From Sophora flavescens (lineage: Eukaryota > Streptophyta > Magnoliopsida > Fabales > Fabaceae): a stretch of 64,000 nucleotides of DNA. Positions 47,709 through 59,673 of the stretch are shown piece by piece. The position numbers and the translations under genes were made by a program. The stretch covers positions 49,865,196-49,929,195 of the forward strand of contig CM061063.1 in assembly GCA_030762895.1 (NCBI GenBank), in the 5' to 3' direction. Below the pieces are notes generated by a model. That model made no database searches, had not been told where the DNA came from, and saw only the letters and a program-made list of their open reading frames with translations. Positions within the stretch are counted from its first letter, which is position 1; each line of letters begins with the position of its first letter.

Positions 47709-47716
47709 TATAAATA
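47709..47716 (+). promoter_or_regulatory. TATA box of the E/G-type LTR
   Basis: TATAAATA in CTCTCTATAAATACCTTC after a C-run, followed by pyrimidine-rich leader sequence from about 47740. Classical plant core promoter layout. Confidence 0.5.
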
Positions 47717-48104
47717 CCTTCTTTCTACACCATTCTTCCATTTCTTCAATTCTCTCTCAAACTCACTCATACCTTCACTTAACTCACTCATCTTCTTCTT
47801 CCATTGATACTCTTAGGAAGCTTCAAGACCTTGATCATCTTTAACTTCTCATCATCATGAAGGGTATATCTCTTTCTCTCTAATCTTCATTTTCTCAAAT
47901 TTTTACTCATTCTTAACATGCATGTTAGTTATTTCAAGTTGCATGTTTGTGATTTTTAGTTAAAAATTTTAAGAAAAATCTTTAGAAAACCTTCTTGACA
48001 TGAAACCAATTTTTATAAACTTATACTCTCATCTTATTGGTTTGCATGTGGTGAAAAACTTCTCCAACCACATTTTTAATAGGGTGGCGAAACCCTATAT
48101 GATT

Positions 48105-48834
48105 TTTTTTTATATAAGTAGCATGCAAGAGCATCACTATGAAAAAGGCCATCCCAACTATGTTGGCACCGCCAAATTCATTAATCATTAGCAGCATGCT
48201 ACACATTAATTAATGAATCAAAAGAATACAAAGAACAAAAGAAGCATGGGGGACATTTAGCCAAAACCCATGGGAAAGAAAAAAACTAAGAAAACCTATA
48301 GCTAGGCAAGCCTAGCCTATTCCGACAAACTCATCACTAATAAAATGAGGGATTGTGTCCCACCAAATGAATCCTGGATGATGAATTCCATAATTTGCCA
48401 ATTTATCCGCACAAGCATTGTCTTTCCTATAAATGTGAGTGACTTGGAGAGTGAGGCCTTTAGCTATATGTAAACAGTTTTTCCATCTAGCAAGCAGCCT
48501 CCAAGGGACAATATCCATATTGTTAAAAGCACTAACCACTAGCACCGAATCTGTCTCTATCCAAAGCATTAACCAATCTCTACTGTTAGCAATCTCTATG
48601 GCATGAATAGCACCAGAGTGCTCAACAAAAAGAGAGGTTGCACAGCCTAAGTTACATGAGAAACTTCCAAGAGCAGCTGAGTTATAGCCTCTGAAAATAC
48701 CCCCACAAGCTGAAATTCCTAGATAGCCATGAGCAACTCCATCAAGATTGCATTTAATCCAATTGCAAGGAGGAGACAACCAGACTACTTCTTTTATTCT
48801 TGGAGCCATGCAAAGATGACCATCAATCCTGAAG
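48105..48834 (-). mobile_element. 5'-truncated LINE, same family as 10584-16587
   Basis: Only the RNase H end and 3' UTR remain. The 3' UTR (TGATGCTCTTGCATGC, low-coordinate side) matches the LINE at 10.6 kb. TTTTTTATAT occurs at both edges (about 48105-48114 and 48835-48844) and is the probable target duplication. It inserted into the E/G-type LTR. Confidence 0.8.
48312..48834 (-). pseudogene. LINE RNase H domain fragment, open
   Basis: 165 codons from MAPRIKEVVWLSPP to the stop. Catalytic acidic residues are visible in CNLDGVAHG, AIHAIEIANSRD, WIETDSVL and NACADKLANYG. This is the same domain as 10748-11280 but in one frame, so it shows the structure that the full-length copy has lost. With no endonuclease or RT it is a remnant. 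Confidence 0.8.
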
Positions 48835-50279
48835 TTTTTTTATATGAAGAAAAATGAATGTTTTTGTTAAAATATTCACATGCATGACTTAAAAACCTTG
48901 ATGCATGTATTTAAAAGCTTATAAGCTTCATCCAAAAATAAGTTTTCTTTCCTGTTGATGTTGATATGGCCGAAACCCTAAGTGGTACCAAGTTGGTGTT
49001 TTTGGTTCAAATCCTACATGCATGACTTAAAGATCTTTGATTGATGCATTTTGAGTTCATGACCAAAATGAGTTTATTTCTATTTGACTTACTATGGCCA
49101 AACCCTAATTGTGAGAGTTGAAGAGATTTTGTTTTATTTTTTTTTTTAAGAAGAACACTTAATTGAAATCACTATTTTATTTGCATGCATGTATTTATAA
49201 AGTTGAAAATCAAATTTTTTTGCCTATTATATGAGTAGGCCGAAACCTACTTTTGTATTGAGTAGAGGGATTAAAAATTTATTTGAAGTTCGAAGCCTTA
49301 ATTTTTGTCTCTAAAATGCCTAAGGATCATTGATCCAAAAGCTTGTGAAAATCTAAAATTTTTAACCTCATTTTCTTACTAAGGCCGAAAACATGCATGA
49401 TAAAAATGAGGTGATTTTATAAAATTTTAACCTATTTTACATGCTTAATTTTGTTTAGATTTGCAAACGTGACAAGAAAACAAAGTTCATTCCTTTAAAA
49501 CGCGGAAAAATTACGACCTTTTACTCGTCAAGCGAAGGTAAAGGGAGACAGCCTGAGCGATAATTATTTATGATAACTATGTGTACTTGTGTGTTTCAAT
49601 GTGTTAGTTAGAATTTTGATGTGATGATTGTTTAATGTTTAACTGAATTTGGTGTGTTGGTTGGTTGATTGTTCGAATATATATGTTTTATGATTGGATG
49701 ATTATTCGTGAATATGTGCTTGTAGTTGATAGATTTTAAATTAATTGGTGCATGTTATATTTGTTATGATAATGTTTTGGTTGTTGCATGGAAAGCCTAA
49801 CCAATGTTAGAGCTCAATTAAATTCTCAAGATAAAAGTCTTAAGAAAACCATATGAAGAGTATTGAAAATAAAAATTTATTTGAAGAAATGTTTTGGTAA
49901 AAGGAAATTTATTTGAAAAATTTAAATGAATTTACATTAAGAATAATCAATTTTTGAAAATATTTTATGGAAAGAAACCATGAAGAGAAGACAAATTGAT
50001 TTTTTTTAAGTTTTAAAAAGATTTTATTTGAAAATTTCAAATGTTTTTAGAAAAAGAAAATTTTCAAAAAAAAAATAGATTTTTTTGAAAAGGAATGGGT
50101 TTTCTATAACTTAAAGCTTTTTAAAATGAATTTCAAATAAAAGTTTTTTTTAGAAAGTTTTACTCAAAAGAAAATATCCGACAACTTGGATAAGTTATGG
50201 AAAGTTTTGTTTGTATTTGTATTTCACTGAACAAAAAATAACGTTGAAAAGTGAACCTAGTAACCGAGACGTCGGGATA

Positions 50280-52440
50280 CTAGAGTTTTTAAGCACGTTG
50301 ATCTATGATCCGTGTCACGTTGTTATGGACTGTCTGTCCTATATACGTTGTTGTGGACTGTGTGTCCTACATATGTTGTGTTAAAACGTGGTGAACGTGA
50401 TAAAAAGGTGAAAGTTGTTTTCTATAACCACAAAGTCCAAGACTGGTGCATAGGTCTAGGACTGTTGTGATTGGACACTCGGACTTTAACGTCCTAGGTT
50501 GATAATTAAAGTTTTAAAACGTTGAAAAATTTTGGATGGTCCTGAGCCTTGAGCTTCGACGAAGGAAAGAATGAAACACAAAGAAAAGCTGCGAAAATAA
50601 TTTTTTTTTCATTTATTAGACGTGCCCAAATTGTTTTGTGTGAATTCCTGGAAGGGAAAGGTATCTCATGCGACGTTGTATCATTGGTGCCTTGGTGGAC
50701 CATGATTTCCATGAGCCTTGTTCGCTATGCCTTGTGTAGGACAGTGTGCTTTGGAACCCACATGAGTTGATTATTGTACCTTGAGTTGGACAGTGCTGTG
50801 GGAATTAAGTTGTGCCATGTGTTGGTCATTTGAGCCTGACCAGCTCACTGTTTTTTTTAAATGAATGAATTTGGGGTCTCCAGAGATTAGGATAGATTGT
50901 TGAAATATAGAAGTGTCATGTGTTTTCAAAATGACGATGATCCTTGATGTTATATTTTTAATTGAAAATCTTATGCTGTATATAACTACTTATCTGTATT
51001 TGTTGTTTTTGGTGTGTGTAGTACATGTAGTTGTCATAATTGATCCATATATTGGTATCTCACCCTTTCACTTATTTTTGTTGTTTTCTCTCTCTATGTG
51101 ATATATATATATCTGTTTGGGGATATAGCTGGATACGAACATGCTGTTAGCTCACTCCCGGGTGAGGGCCATCATATTTGAAAACGCTCAAGATCCCGTA
51201 GCATGGAGTTTTCAGTCAAGATCCCAGCTTGCGTTCTATACTGGCCCAGTGTGTATTGTTGATGGATCAGAGTTGGAAGGACCTACACGGAGGACATATA
51301 CTACGGAGATGGTTCAGATTTCATTACCGCCAGTAGACCTCTACTTACAGCATCTAGCAGCCTAGGGACTAGTGGTTCTAGATCTTCCACAGAACCTGCA
51401 TCAGCCGGTGGTAGCACCCGCTTCACCGATTGGGGATGGCCCGCAGGAGATAGATGAGGAGGATCCTCAGGAGGTTATTGAGGAGGACCCGGTTGAGGTA
51501 ATGGAGGAGCACACGTAATACCATCCACTCAGTGATGATGATGATGATGATTCTCTAGATATGGGAGTCGGAGTGGATAGGTCTCCATCAGAGTTACCTT
51601 CAGAGGGTGGGGATGACCGTCATGGTTTCCCTAATGGGACTATGTCTCCTATATACTTTGTTGTGGATTGTGTGTCCTACAGACGTTGTGATAAAAAGTG
51701 GTGAACGTGGTAAAAAGGTGAAAACTGCTTTTCTACGACCACAAAGTCTAAGACTAGTGCACAGGTCTAGGACTGTTGTGATTGGACACTCGGAATAAAA
51801 CATCATGTGTTGATAAAGAAAGTTTTAAAATGTCAAAAATCTATCGATGGTCATGAGCCTTGAGCCTCGACAGGGAAAGAATGAAACACAAAGAAAAACT
51901 ATGAAAATAAAATGTTTTTACATGCATTTGGTAGACGTGCCCAAAAAGTTTTGTGTGAATTCCTTGAAGGGAAAGGTATCTCATGCGACGGTGTATCATT
52001 GGTGCCTTGATGGACCATGATTTCCATGAGCCCTGTTCACTGTGCCTTGTGTACGACGGTGTGCTCTGGAACCCACATGCGTTGATGATTGTGCCTTGAG
52101 TTGGACAGTTGTTGTGGGAATTATGTTGTGCCGTGTGTTGGCTATTTGAGTGCCATGTGTTGGCTATTTGAGCCTGATCAGCTCACTATTTTTTTTAGAA
52201 AAAAAAACTGCATGAAGTTGGGGTCTTCGGAGATTTGGATAGATTGTTGAAATATAGAAGTGCCATATGTTTTCAAGAACGACGATGATTTGCTTCATAC
52301 AATACTTCCATTTAAAAATTTTATGTTGAATATGTATACTTATCTGTTCTTGTTGCTTGTATGTTTGTAGTACATGTTGTCGTCATAATTCATCCATATA
52401 TTGGTATCTCACCCTTACAATATATCAGGTCTTCCTAGTT
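50280..52440 (+). repeat. Tandem duplication inside the E/G-type LTR
   Basis: 50280-51070 (TGTCCTATATACGTTGTTGTGG ... GTATCTCACCCTTTC) recurs at about 51640-52420 (TCTCCTATATACTTTGTTGTGG ... GTATCTCACCCTTAC) with perhaps 85-90% identity by eye. The acidic ORF at 51141-51640 lies between the copies, so the first copy ends in the ORF and the second in a normal LTR end. Confidence 0.75.
51141..51640 (+). pseudogene. Acidic LTR-borne ORF, broken copy
   Basis: One frame with stops only at 51363-51365 and near 51518. It aligns with the intact ORF at 59674-60138 on the minus strand: FYTGPVCIVDG against TYTGHIHTVEG, TEMVQISLPPVDLYLQHLAA against METIEVSLPLMWFQLQNLVD, a run of aspartates, and a D-x-HG-x-PNG ending. 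No family recognised. The frame continues in LTR sequence after 51640. Confidence 0.6.
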
Positions 52441-53169
52441 TCTTGCGGACGTACCCTGGTACACTAGGGCGGGTGGTGCCGAGAAGTTCCTAACCTCACT
52501 TGGGGATATAAATCCCAATCCTTGAAGAGGTTGGCGATGATTATAATGGTAAGAACTACGGAGTTCTTTCCAGATGATGTCTCGTAGAGTGACCAGCTTA
52601 GGATTTTTCCTTTGGGGTTGGGTGTTTTGAGAAAGTTAGTTTATGTGATTGAAAATCTTTTAGAAATTCTGTTGTGAATAATGAAGTATTTTCAAGAGAA
52701 ATCTGTACATTGTAGAAGAGTTTGTTTTTGAATAAAATCAGTCTATGTATGTTGGTGAGTATGATATAGTTTGTACTATTGTGTTTGCCCCCATACTTTT
52801 AGACTTATGAAAATAATAGAAGTTTTTTTTCCGAAAGCAACCAGTAAACTTTCTTTTTAATTCATTTCTGCATGTGATTAGGAAGTAATGCCCAAGAGGG
52901 GTGTTACATTTGTGATATCATAGCTGGTCGAGTCTTTCGAGAACTTGGGGAATAGGTCCGTTATGTTTTTGTTGTGTGATCTCTGTTTGGTCAGTGCTTG
53001 AATTGTTTCCTTATCAAAACAATGTATGTTGACACACCGATAGCAGTGTTTTGATGGGCTCTATTTTGGTTGAGACCTTACGAGAAATCATGATTAGTAA
53101 ATGGTATGTTGATTCATGTTGATATGTTTGTTTATCCTTTCGGGATGGTGTCAGACATTTGAATGAAGT

Positions 53170-53420
53170 ACCTGTTATGGAAGATTTTCCGGGAGTATTC
53201 CCTGAGAATGTTCCAGGTTTGTCCCAACGAAGGATATTGAGTTCCGACTAATCTAGTTCCTAGATGCAGTCGAATCTCCATCGCTTCGCGTAGGGTATCA
53301 CCTCCAAAGTTAGTCGAGTTAGATGACTTGACTTAAAGGGGAGGTCTGATGTCAGAATAGTTTGTGCGACCAAGTGTGTCCTGTGGGGAGTATCAGTGTT
53401 GCTCATAAGGATGAAGCATC
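53170..53420 (+). pseudogene. pol: Reverse transcriptase relic in G
   Basis: VPVMEDFPGVFPENVPGL is readable from 53168, then remnants of the RT fingers in shifting frames (EFR/LVP, PPKLVELDDL, FVRPSVSCG) in the order found in C, D and E. Clearly gypsy pol, beyond repair as a coding sequence. Confidence 0.7.
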
Positions 53421-54549
53421 ATGGTTGTGAAAGCGACCACAGACGGTGACTAAAATCTGTAGTTGTTAGGCTAACGGGTTATTTTCAAAGTCTCATCGAG
53501 GAACTGTCTAAGATTTTGGAGTCGTTGACTCACCTTACGAGGAAAGACCAACTCTCCACATAACTGAGAGACGGACTATGTCATCGGTTATCGTATGCAG
53601 TTCAGAGAAGAATGCGAAAGACGACAACAAACCAAATTAAGCGTGTTTACAAAGACCTTCGTGCTTATACGAAGTTGAGACAAGCCAATCCGAATCTTCA
53701 CTTTTAAAATGAGTGTCTCATGTTTTAGAAAACTATTCATTGTACTCTTTGATTCTTTATGAAGGTGTCAGTTGACATTTGTTCCTCGAGTCCCTATGGT
53801 TGTATCAAACAATCGTAGCGATCAATTTTGTGTGTGTAAGATAAACTTTTGAGTTTGAATTGAAATCTATCATGACTCCTAAGTTGGTTATAACTATTTC
53901 TTGAGTTATGACCCAAATGATTTCTTAGTAACAAAAGTTTCTTGATGAAACTCATACTAGTCACTTTTACTTTTGGTAAATGTGACCCGATCCAGTTTTG
54001 TCGGATTGTTTCCCTTTAAAATCATCCTTTGACGAACATCTTATAGTACTTTGAATACTATTAGAGTTAAAACTATCCGAGGTAATTCTAATGGAAGGAA
54101 AAACTTTATTAGATTCATGTTTGTATATGTGTATTGGCCATTCATTTTTACATCCACGAACCTAATTGAAGAATCTTTTCCATATGGGATGTTCCTGTAT
54201 CTTTCAAATTGGTGAAATACTTCTCTAAGCTTTTGTGAAGGAGAAATCAAGAAACTTATTTTCTTGAAAATTTCTTTCTGTAAACTCCAAGACCATGCCT
54301 TATTGTAGTTCGAAAGGATTTGTCATCCTTGATCAACTTTACCCTACGTATTCTTCCAAATGTCATTGACATGTAATCTATCTCATAAGTCTTGAGAATG
54401 GGTATCTGATTCATATCAGGCTGTCCGAGTTATTCGAGTACAGTGAAAGAGAGATAACTTGATGCATTCCTTCTCAAGAAGTTAGTGTTGCATTGGATTT
54501 CGTTATGAGTTTATCGAAGGACCGCTAAGAGATTCGTTTTGTTTCGAGT

Positions 54550-54790
54550 GACCATGGACAGGCTGACAAAGTTAACATCCTTCTTACCTGTCAAAACCCA
54601 CCATGCAATGGACAAGCTAACCGACATGGGTATTAGAGGATTGACCAGACTCCATGGAATACCTTCAAATTTCGTTTCAAAGTGAAGAGCCGAAGTTTAC
54701 CAATGTTGTCATGCAAATCCTCTCCAAGTGTTGAGGGCCGAGTTGAGATTGATTTCAACGGACCACTCTCGACTCGAGTGGACGAGTGAT
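54550..54790 (+). pseudogene. pol: Integrase relic in G
   Basis: VTMDRLTKLTSFLPVKTHHAMDKLTD from 54549, followed by TRLHGIPSNFVSK, matches the integrase core of C/D (VDRLTKSAHFLPIKA, LHGIPTSIVSD). Stops and shifts follow. Confidence 0.7.
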
Positions 54791-56022
54791 AGAAATAATA
54801 TGATCTTTAGGAAGTTGGCTTGGGCGTAAGGGTAGTATTTGACTACGATCATCTCTTTAGTTGGATGGAAATGAAATGATGAAAGATTTTTTGAGGTATA
54901 GTTGTGACTAATAAGATGTGAATCCTTGAGATCAATGACAGTAAGTGAGGAAATTTTTATGAATCAGATGTTGATCGAGGCAAAACACTGTTAAAGGAAT
55001 CTAGGGTGATGATCAATATACATGGTTAAGAATGATTTTATGAGTTTGAAGATTTATAGAGAAGTGTCTATAATAGTTTTCCTAAGTTGAACAGGAGTAG
55101 TTAAGAGAAGTTATTGAGTAAAACTAAGTTGTTGCAGAAGTTCAAGATTTATGATTTTAGATGATTCAAACCAAGGTGATTCGTTTTTGGTTAAAGTTGC
55201 ATGAAGGAGTGTGATCATGTTCTTTAGGATTGAAATGTATGATTATGATATGATTTGGAGTGGTGGAATAGATTCAAAAGAAACTAAGATTACGATGTTT
55301 TGATTTGAGACTTCGAGTATGTGATTTTGATAGAATTTGGAAAAGTGGATTATGTTCAGAAAAGATAAAACTACCATTGTATAGTTTGAGTAGGAAGTTG
55401 ATATAGTTGCAGTAAAGATTAGTTTTGACCTTGGTGTTAAATATAAGAACTTGATGTGCGAAAGCAGTTTCTAATGGATCAGTGATTAAAAAAATGAGTG
55501 ATTAAGTTTTGATTTTGTTCTTCATATGGGAGGAACTAAGATTCAAAGTCATGAATAGTGGATATAATCTTATGGTAGAAAATTTCGAGGATTAAAGAGA
55601 ACGACATAGAGATGAATCATGTTGTGGAATTAGCAATAAGTGGAATGAAGCAACTAAAAATACGACCTGGAATTTTGGATAGGAATTGATGTGTATACTA
55701 TAAGATAAGTGAGAATCTTAGTTTAAATCTTGGTGTTAATGGTAATAGTTAAGGAGGTCAAAAGAATTTTTTTTTTCTAATGGATTAGTATTAAAGGAAG
55801 ATGAGATTAAGTTTTAATCTTTATGTGTGGGAGATTAAAATAAAATTGTTAAGGATAGGGAGTAAGGGATAAGTAGAACGAAGGATAAGCGTGAACTTCG
55901 TTATTAAGTTACGATTTTCACCTGAGGAGGAATTAAATGTCAGAAACCTTGGGACCAAGAGTTTCTGTCTAGTTTCGAGTTACAAAATTTCGAGAACGAA
56001 ATTATTTTTAGTGGGGTAGTAA

Positions 56023-57983
56023 TGTAACATCCTGTTTTCTAGATTAGTGTATGAGGAAAAGATTAAGCATATTTCGAGGCTTAATCATGTTCCTTAGGTG
56101 TTAGTTAACTTGTGTTTCAAGTTTAAGGAGAATCGTGGTTGAAACGAGTCTGAAACACAAACAAATACAAAACCAAGAGATTAATTGGTCAATTAATTAT
56201 TTGAAAGTTGGGATATTAAATTAGGTCGGGCTTAGGTATAATAGGCTTTTGAGAGTAGCCTAAAATAATTTAGAAAAAACATTCCAACAGTAGGTTACGC
56301 TAGATGAGGCGAATTAAAACACTCGGGCATGCCGAGAGGGAAATACATGGCAAAATGTGTGGATGACACATGTCACAATTGGACATGTGTACGAAGATGG
56401 AAGGTTTCATGGATAGGGGCTGCCACCAAGGGACACTTGGATTTCCATTACACCTAACTAAATGACACCTAAAATGAATGCATGACACTTGTAATCCACT
56501 AAAAATAAAGATAATAATAGTATAATCCTAACTAATTAATATAAAAGTAAGTGAATGAATGCATGAAGGCATTTTCCTCATCTTCTTCATTTCTCTTCAC
56601 AAAACTTGAGAACTCCATTGACTCACCGAAATCATACTGAAATTTTGACCCTTTTCTATTATTAATCTCGAAACACTTTATACATGAAAGTTGTTCCACT
56701 TCCTCTCCTATTTCCAAACAGCTAAAGATCATCAAAATTGGATAAGAATACTAGGAGATATACCCAAATCACCAAAGCAGCTCAAAACCCTCAACAACAC
56801 ACAAAAACACCAGAAAGAAGGCTTTATGCCCCTTTTATGTTCTGAATGAAGCAAAACCTTCAACATCAAAGTTGTGCCTCGCTTTCTTAACTTTCCAAAA
56901 AGCCCAAGTTTGTAATATTTGGGTGAGCATATATTGAGATAGACTCATATTATCACCACATCCTCAAAGCTGTCAAGTTTCTAACTAAGCTTGCTTTGGA
57001 TCACTTCTCTTCATTCTTCATCACTCAAGGGTAATCTCTTCACTCTTAATCCTCATCTTCTCAAAAATATTTATTTCATCCTCATGCATGTCATGTTTTC
57101 ATGATTTCATGTCCAAATTTTCACTCAAAAATTCTTAGAAAACCCTATGTAGGAAAGTAGATGTTTTTGTTCAAAATTTCTTATACTTGATTTAAGGATC
57201 CTCTCTCATCTCTTTGTTATACAAAACCATGTGTTGGCTATTTGAGCCTGATCAGCTCACTATTTTTTTTTAGAAAAAAAAAACTGCATGAAGTTGGGGT
57301 CTCCGGAGATTTGGATAGATTGTTGAAATATAGAAGTGCCATATGTTTTCAAGAACGACGATGATTTGCTTGATACAATACTTCCATTTAAAAATTTTAT
57401 GTTGAATATGTATACTTATCTATTCTTGTTGCTTGTATGTTTGTAGTATATGTAGTCGTCATAATTCGTCCATATATTTGGTATCTCACCCTTACAATAT
57501 ATCAGGTTTTCCTGGTTTCTTGCGGACGTACCCTGGTACACTAGGGCGGGTGGTTCCAAGAAGTTCCTAACCTCACTTGGGGATATAAATCCCGATTCTT
57601 GAAGAGGTTGGCGATGATTATAATGGTAAGAACTACGGAGTTCTTTCCGGTTGATGTCTCGTAGAGTGACTAGCTTAGGATTTTTCCTTTGGGGTTGTGT
57701 GTTTTGAGAAAGTCAGTTTATGTGGTTGAAAACCTTTTTGAAATTATGTTGTGAATAATACAGTAATTTCAAGAGAAATCTGTACATTGTAGAAGAGTTT
57801 GTTTTTGAATAAAATCAGTCTATGTATGTTGGTGAGTATGATATAGTTTGTACTATTGTATTTGCCCCCGTACTTTCAGACTTATGAAAATAATAAGTTT
57901 TTTCCCCGAAAACAACCAATAAACTTTCTTTTTAATTCATTTCCGCATGTGATTAGGAAATAATGCCCATGGGGGGTGTTACA
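56023..57983 (+). mobile_element. Element G 3' LTR, shortened variant
   Basis: TGTAACATCCTG...ATGGGGGGTGTTACA, 1961 bases. The last 750 bases (57230-57983) closely match 52140-52908. The first part differs from the LTR starting at 21286. A jump at 57225-57230 joins leader-like sequence directly to the tail, skipping the 2-3 kb middle found in other LTRs. Minus frames 56300-56488 and 56532-56735 are unsupported. Confidence 0.75.
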
Positions 57984-58994
57984 CAAATCACTCTGCACTA
58001 TGCACCCTGCACCTCATTGTCTTAGTGAGAACCACGAACCCTCCACCCTTATTCCTTTATCTTCCCACACCCATCTTTACTGATACATGATTGTTCAAGT
58101 AAATTAGACTAAAAAAATGTACAAGATAGTTCAAGTAAATTCAACTAAAAAAATTAAGTAATCACATGGATCACTCCATCGGGAAGGAATGTAGTGCTGA
58201 GCGTGGAGTAGTTTTGAAATTTGAACTAATAGCAGAGCAAGGGAATGTAATTGCCATACACACTTAAGTGGGTTTGGAATAGCGAAGAAGGTAGTTCCGG
58301 AGGTGTATCATGGGATACATGCGTTGGTGAGAGAGTGAGATAGGAAGGATAGTTTTGTCATTTCATATATATTGTACCTGGAACAACTTTTTGTCCCTTG
58401 GTTAGGTGAGTAACAAAAATCTACACTTTTGTCCTATCCCTTCCCTATTTTCTTGTGTTGTCTCATAGCCATTTTAAAATCAAACATAGAACAAATTGTC
58501 TTGTTCTGTGTTATCCCTTAATTTATAGCCAATCAAACGGACCCATAGTTTTTGTATATAATTGACCTACATATAAGTAACTGCTTCTAGGCAGTGAACT
58601 TTTTACTTGATTGCCCAGGGTTGCTAGACACGTTAACACATGCATATTGTTACACTCTAATTGTGCAACACTCAGAGAAGAGGCTACCAAATAGCTTTTG
58701 TATAGTGCTGGTTTTTTAGACTTATTCTCTCTTTTTATATTATAATAATATTGCTTTGAGTTTTTTTTTTCACTAAAAATAAAGTTATATGTGAGATTTG
58801 ATATTCGTTCTTGCTGTTAACGTAAAATTGGATTGTCTTCACACATTTGCTATCTTGTTGCATTTTTTAAAAAATTACGTGTGAAATGCACATAGAAATT
58901 ACAATTTTAGTGGGTACATTCACATAAAAAATTTGATTCAAGAAAATGAGGTATTAGTGGATGGCATTAGGAGCAAAAGTACAATTTTGAATAT
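57984..58994. other. Unassigned stretch, no gene seen
   Basis: Moderately AT-rich, no open frame of note. 58390-58560 has a MITE-like end (minus strand GGGTCCGTTTGATTGGCTATAAATT), but I could not find its partner. 58560-58994 shows nothing recognisable. Confidence 0.5.
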
Positions 58995-59160
58995 ACAACC
59001 GGGCCGACTCGAATAAGCCTGTAGCCCGCATAGGGTCGGGCTTGGGCACCTTGTTTCTAGCCCAAATTAAAATCGGGCCTTTTTTGCCCAGTCCGACAAA
59101 GCCCGAGCCCGCATCGAGCCTGCCCGCCACGGACTGGGTAGCCCGAATTACCACCTCTAC
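58995..59160. repeat. GC-rich GGGCC/GGGCTCGGGC-type repeat end
   Basis: Runs of GCCCGA / TCGGGC words; on the minus strand it opens TAGAGGTGGTAATTCGGGC, like the ends of a widespread plant repeat (hAT-like in style). Only one end is evident. The open frames on both strands here (58954-59187, 59042-59323) are composition artefacts. Confidence 0.4.
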
Positions 59161-59184
59161 ATCTATAATCAAAGGTTTTACCAA

Positions 59185-59273
59185 CATTTGGTTGGTCCAA
59201 GTGGTAAGAGACTTGGTCAGGTTAAGAAAGTGGTCAGGGGTTCGAATCCTGGCTCTTGTGTATGGAGAAAACC
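59185..59273 (+). mobile_element. tRNA-derived SINE head
   Basis: Pol III A-box-like TGGTCCAAGTGG (59193-59204) and B box GGTTCGAATCC (59239-59249), spaced as in tRNAs, followed by TGGCTCTTGTGTATGGAG, as in plant SINEs. The anticodon arm does not form properly, so it is not a tRNA gene. The 3' border is uncertain: from 59274 the sequence also resembles the end of an LTR, so the SINE body may be short or absent. Confidence 0.55.
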
Positions 59274-59427
59274 TGCGACACCCCTTCTTGGGTTTAATTA
59301 TGCTGGTTACTTTCGGAAAATAATAATTTGTAACACTCTTCTTAATACCAAAAATGGTGGTAAATTCTTTTTTTTCTTTTTAACTTGACATTCAACATCA
59401 TACAACAACATAAACAACACACCAGAT

Positions 59428-59428
59428 A

Positions 59429-59472
<44 letters not shown>

Positions 59473-59487
59473 CATACATATATATAA
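59428..59487. repeat. Compound microsatellite (TG)n(TA)n(CATA)n
   Basis: TGTGTGTGTG, about 19 TA units, then CATACATACATA and TATATA. The open frame covering it (59398-59601) is an artefact. Confidence 0.9.
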
Positions 59488-59673
59488 CATATGCATTAGC
59501 AGTTTTGTACAAACTATATAACTATACAAGGTAACTAAGTAAAGAAAATAAAAATATAATAGACACATAGCGAAACGTCTAAGACCATATAACAAAAACA
59601 TGGCTCTCAGTGGCCAGAAAGACTGACGAAGTTACTACCCCAAAAATGGAAACTTCCTACAACTGGTCAACAT

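Larger units (their letters stand above)
47270..52908 (+). mobile_element. E/G-type LTR, remainder after the C/D insertion
   Basis: Continues 21286-21455 after the second CGAAC and ends AATGCCCAAGAGGGGTGTTACA at 52908, then a PBS-like site. Together about 5.8 kb, enlarged by a LINE fragment (48105-48834) and a tandem duplication. It contains TATA at 47709 and family words GTGCATAGGTCTAGGACTG, GGGGTCTCCAGAGATTAGG, CCACATGAGTTGAT. Its start differs from the LTR at 56023, so it may be a mosaic of two LTR variants. Frames at 48000-48191, 50506-50770 and 50913-51101 are unsupported. Confidence 0.7.
52909..56022 (+). mobile_element. Interior of element G: degenerate gypsy pol
   Basis: Starts with TGATATCATAGC (52913-52924, altered PBS) and AGCTGGTCGAGTCTTTCG as in F, and ends with ATTTCGAGAACGAAATTATTTTTAGTGGGGTAGTAATG, the polypurine tract. 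No intact ORF; RT and integrase relics are listed separately. The rest (about 54790-55980) is unassigned, and the minus frame 54041-54250 is unsupported. Confidence 0.75.

Noticed and set aside
58390..58560. Complete MITE
   Set aside because: One end looks right (GGGTCCGTTTGATT on minus), but no matching inverted end or target duplication was found.
59193..59260. Possible tRNA gene
   Set aside because: A and B boxes are present, but acceptor and anticodon stems do not pair; better explained as a SINE head.
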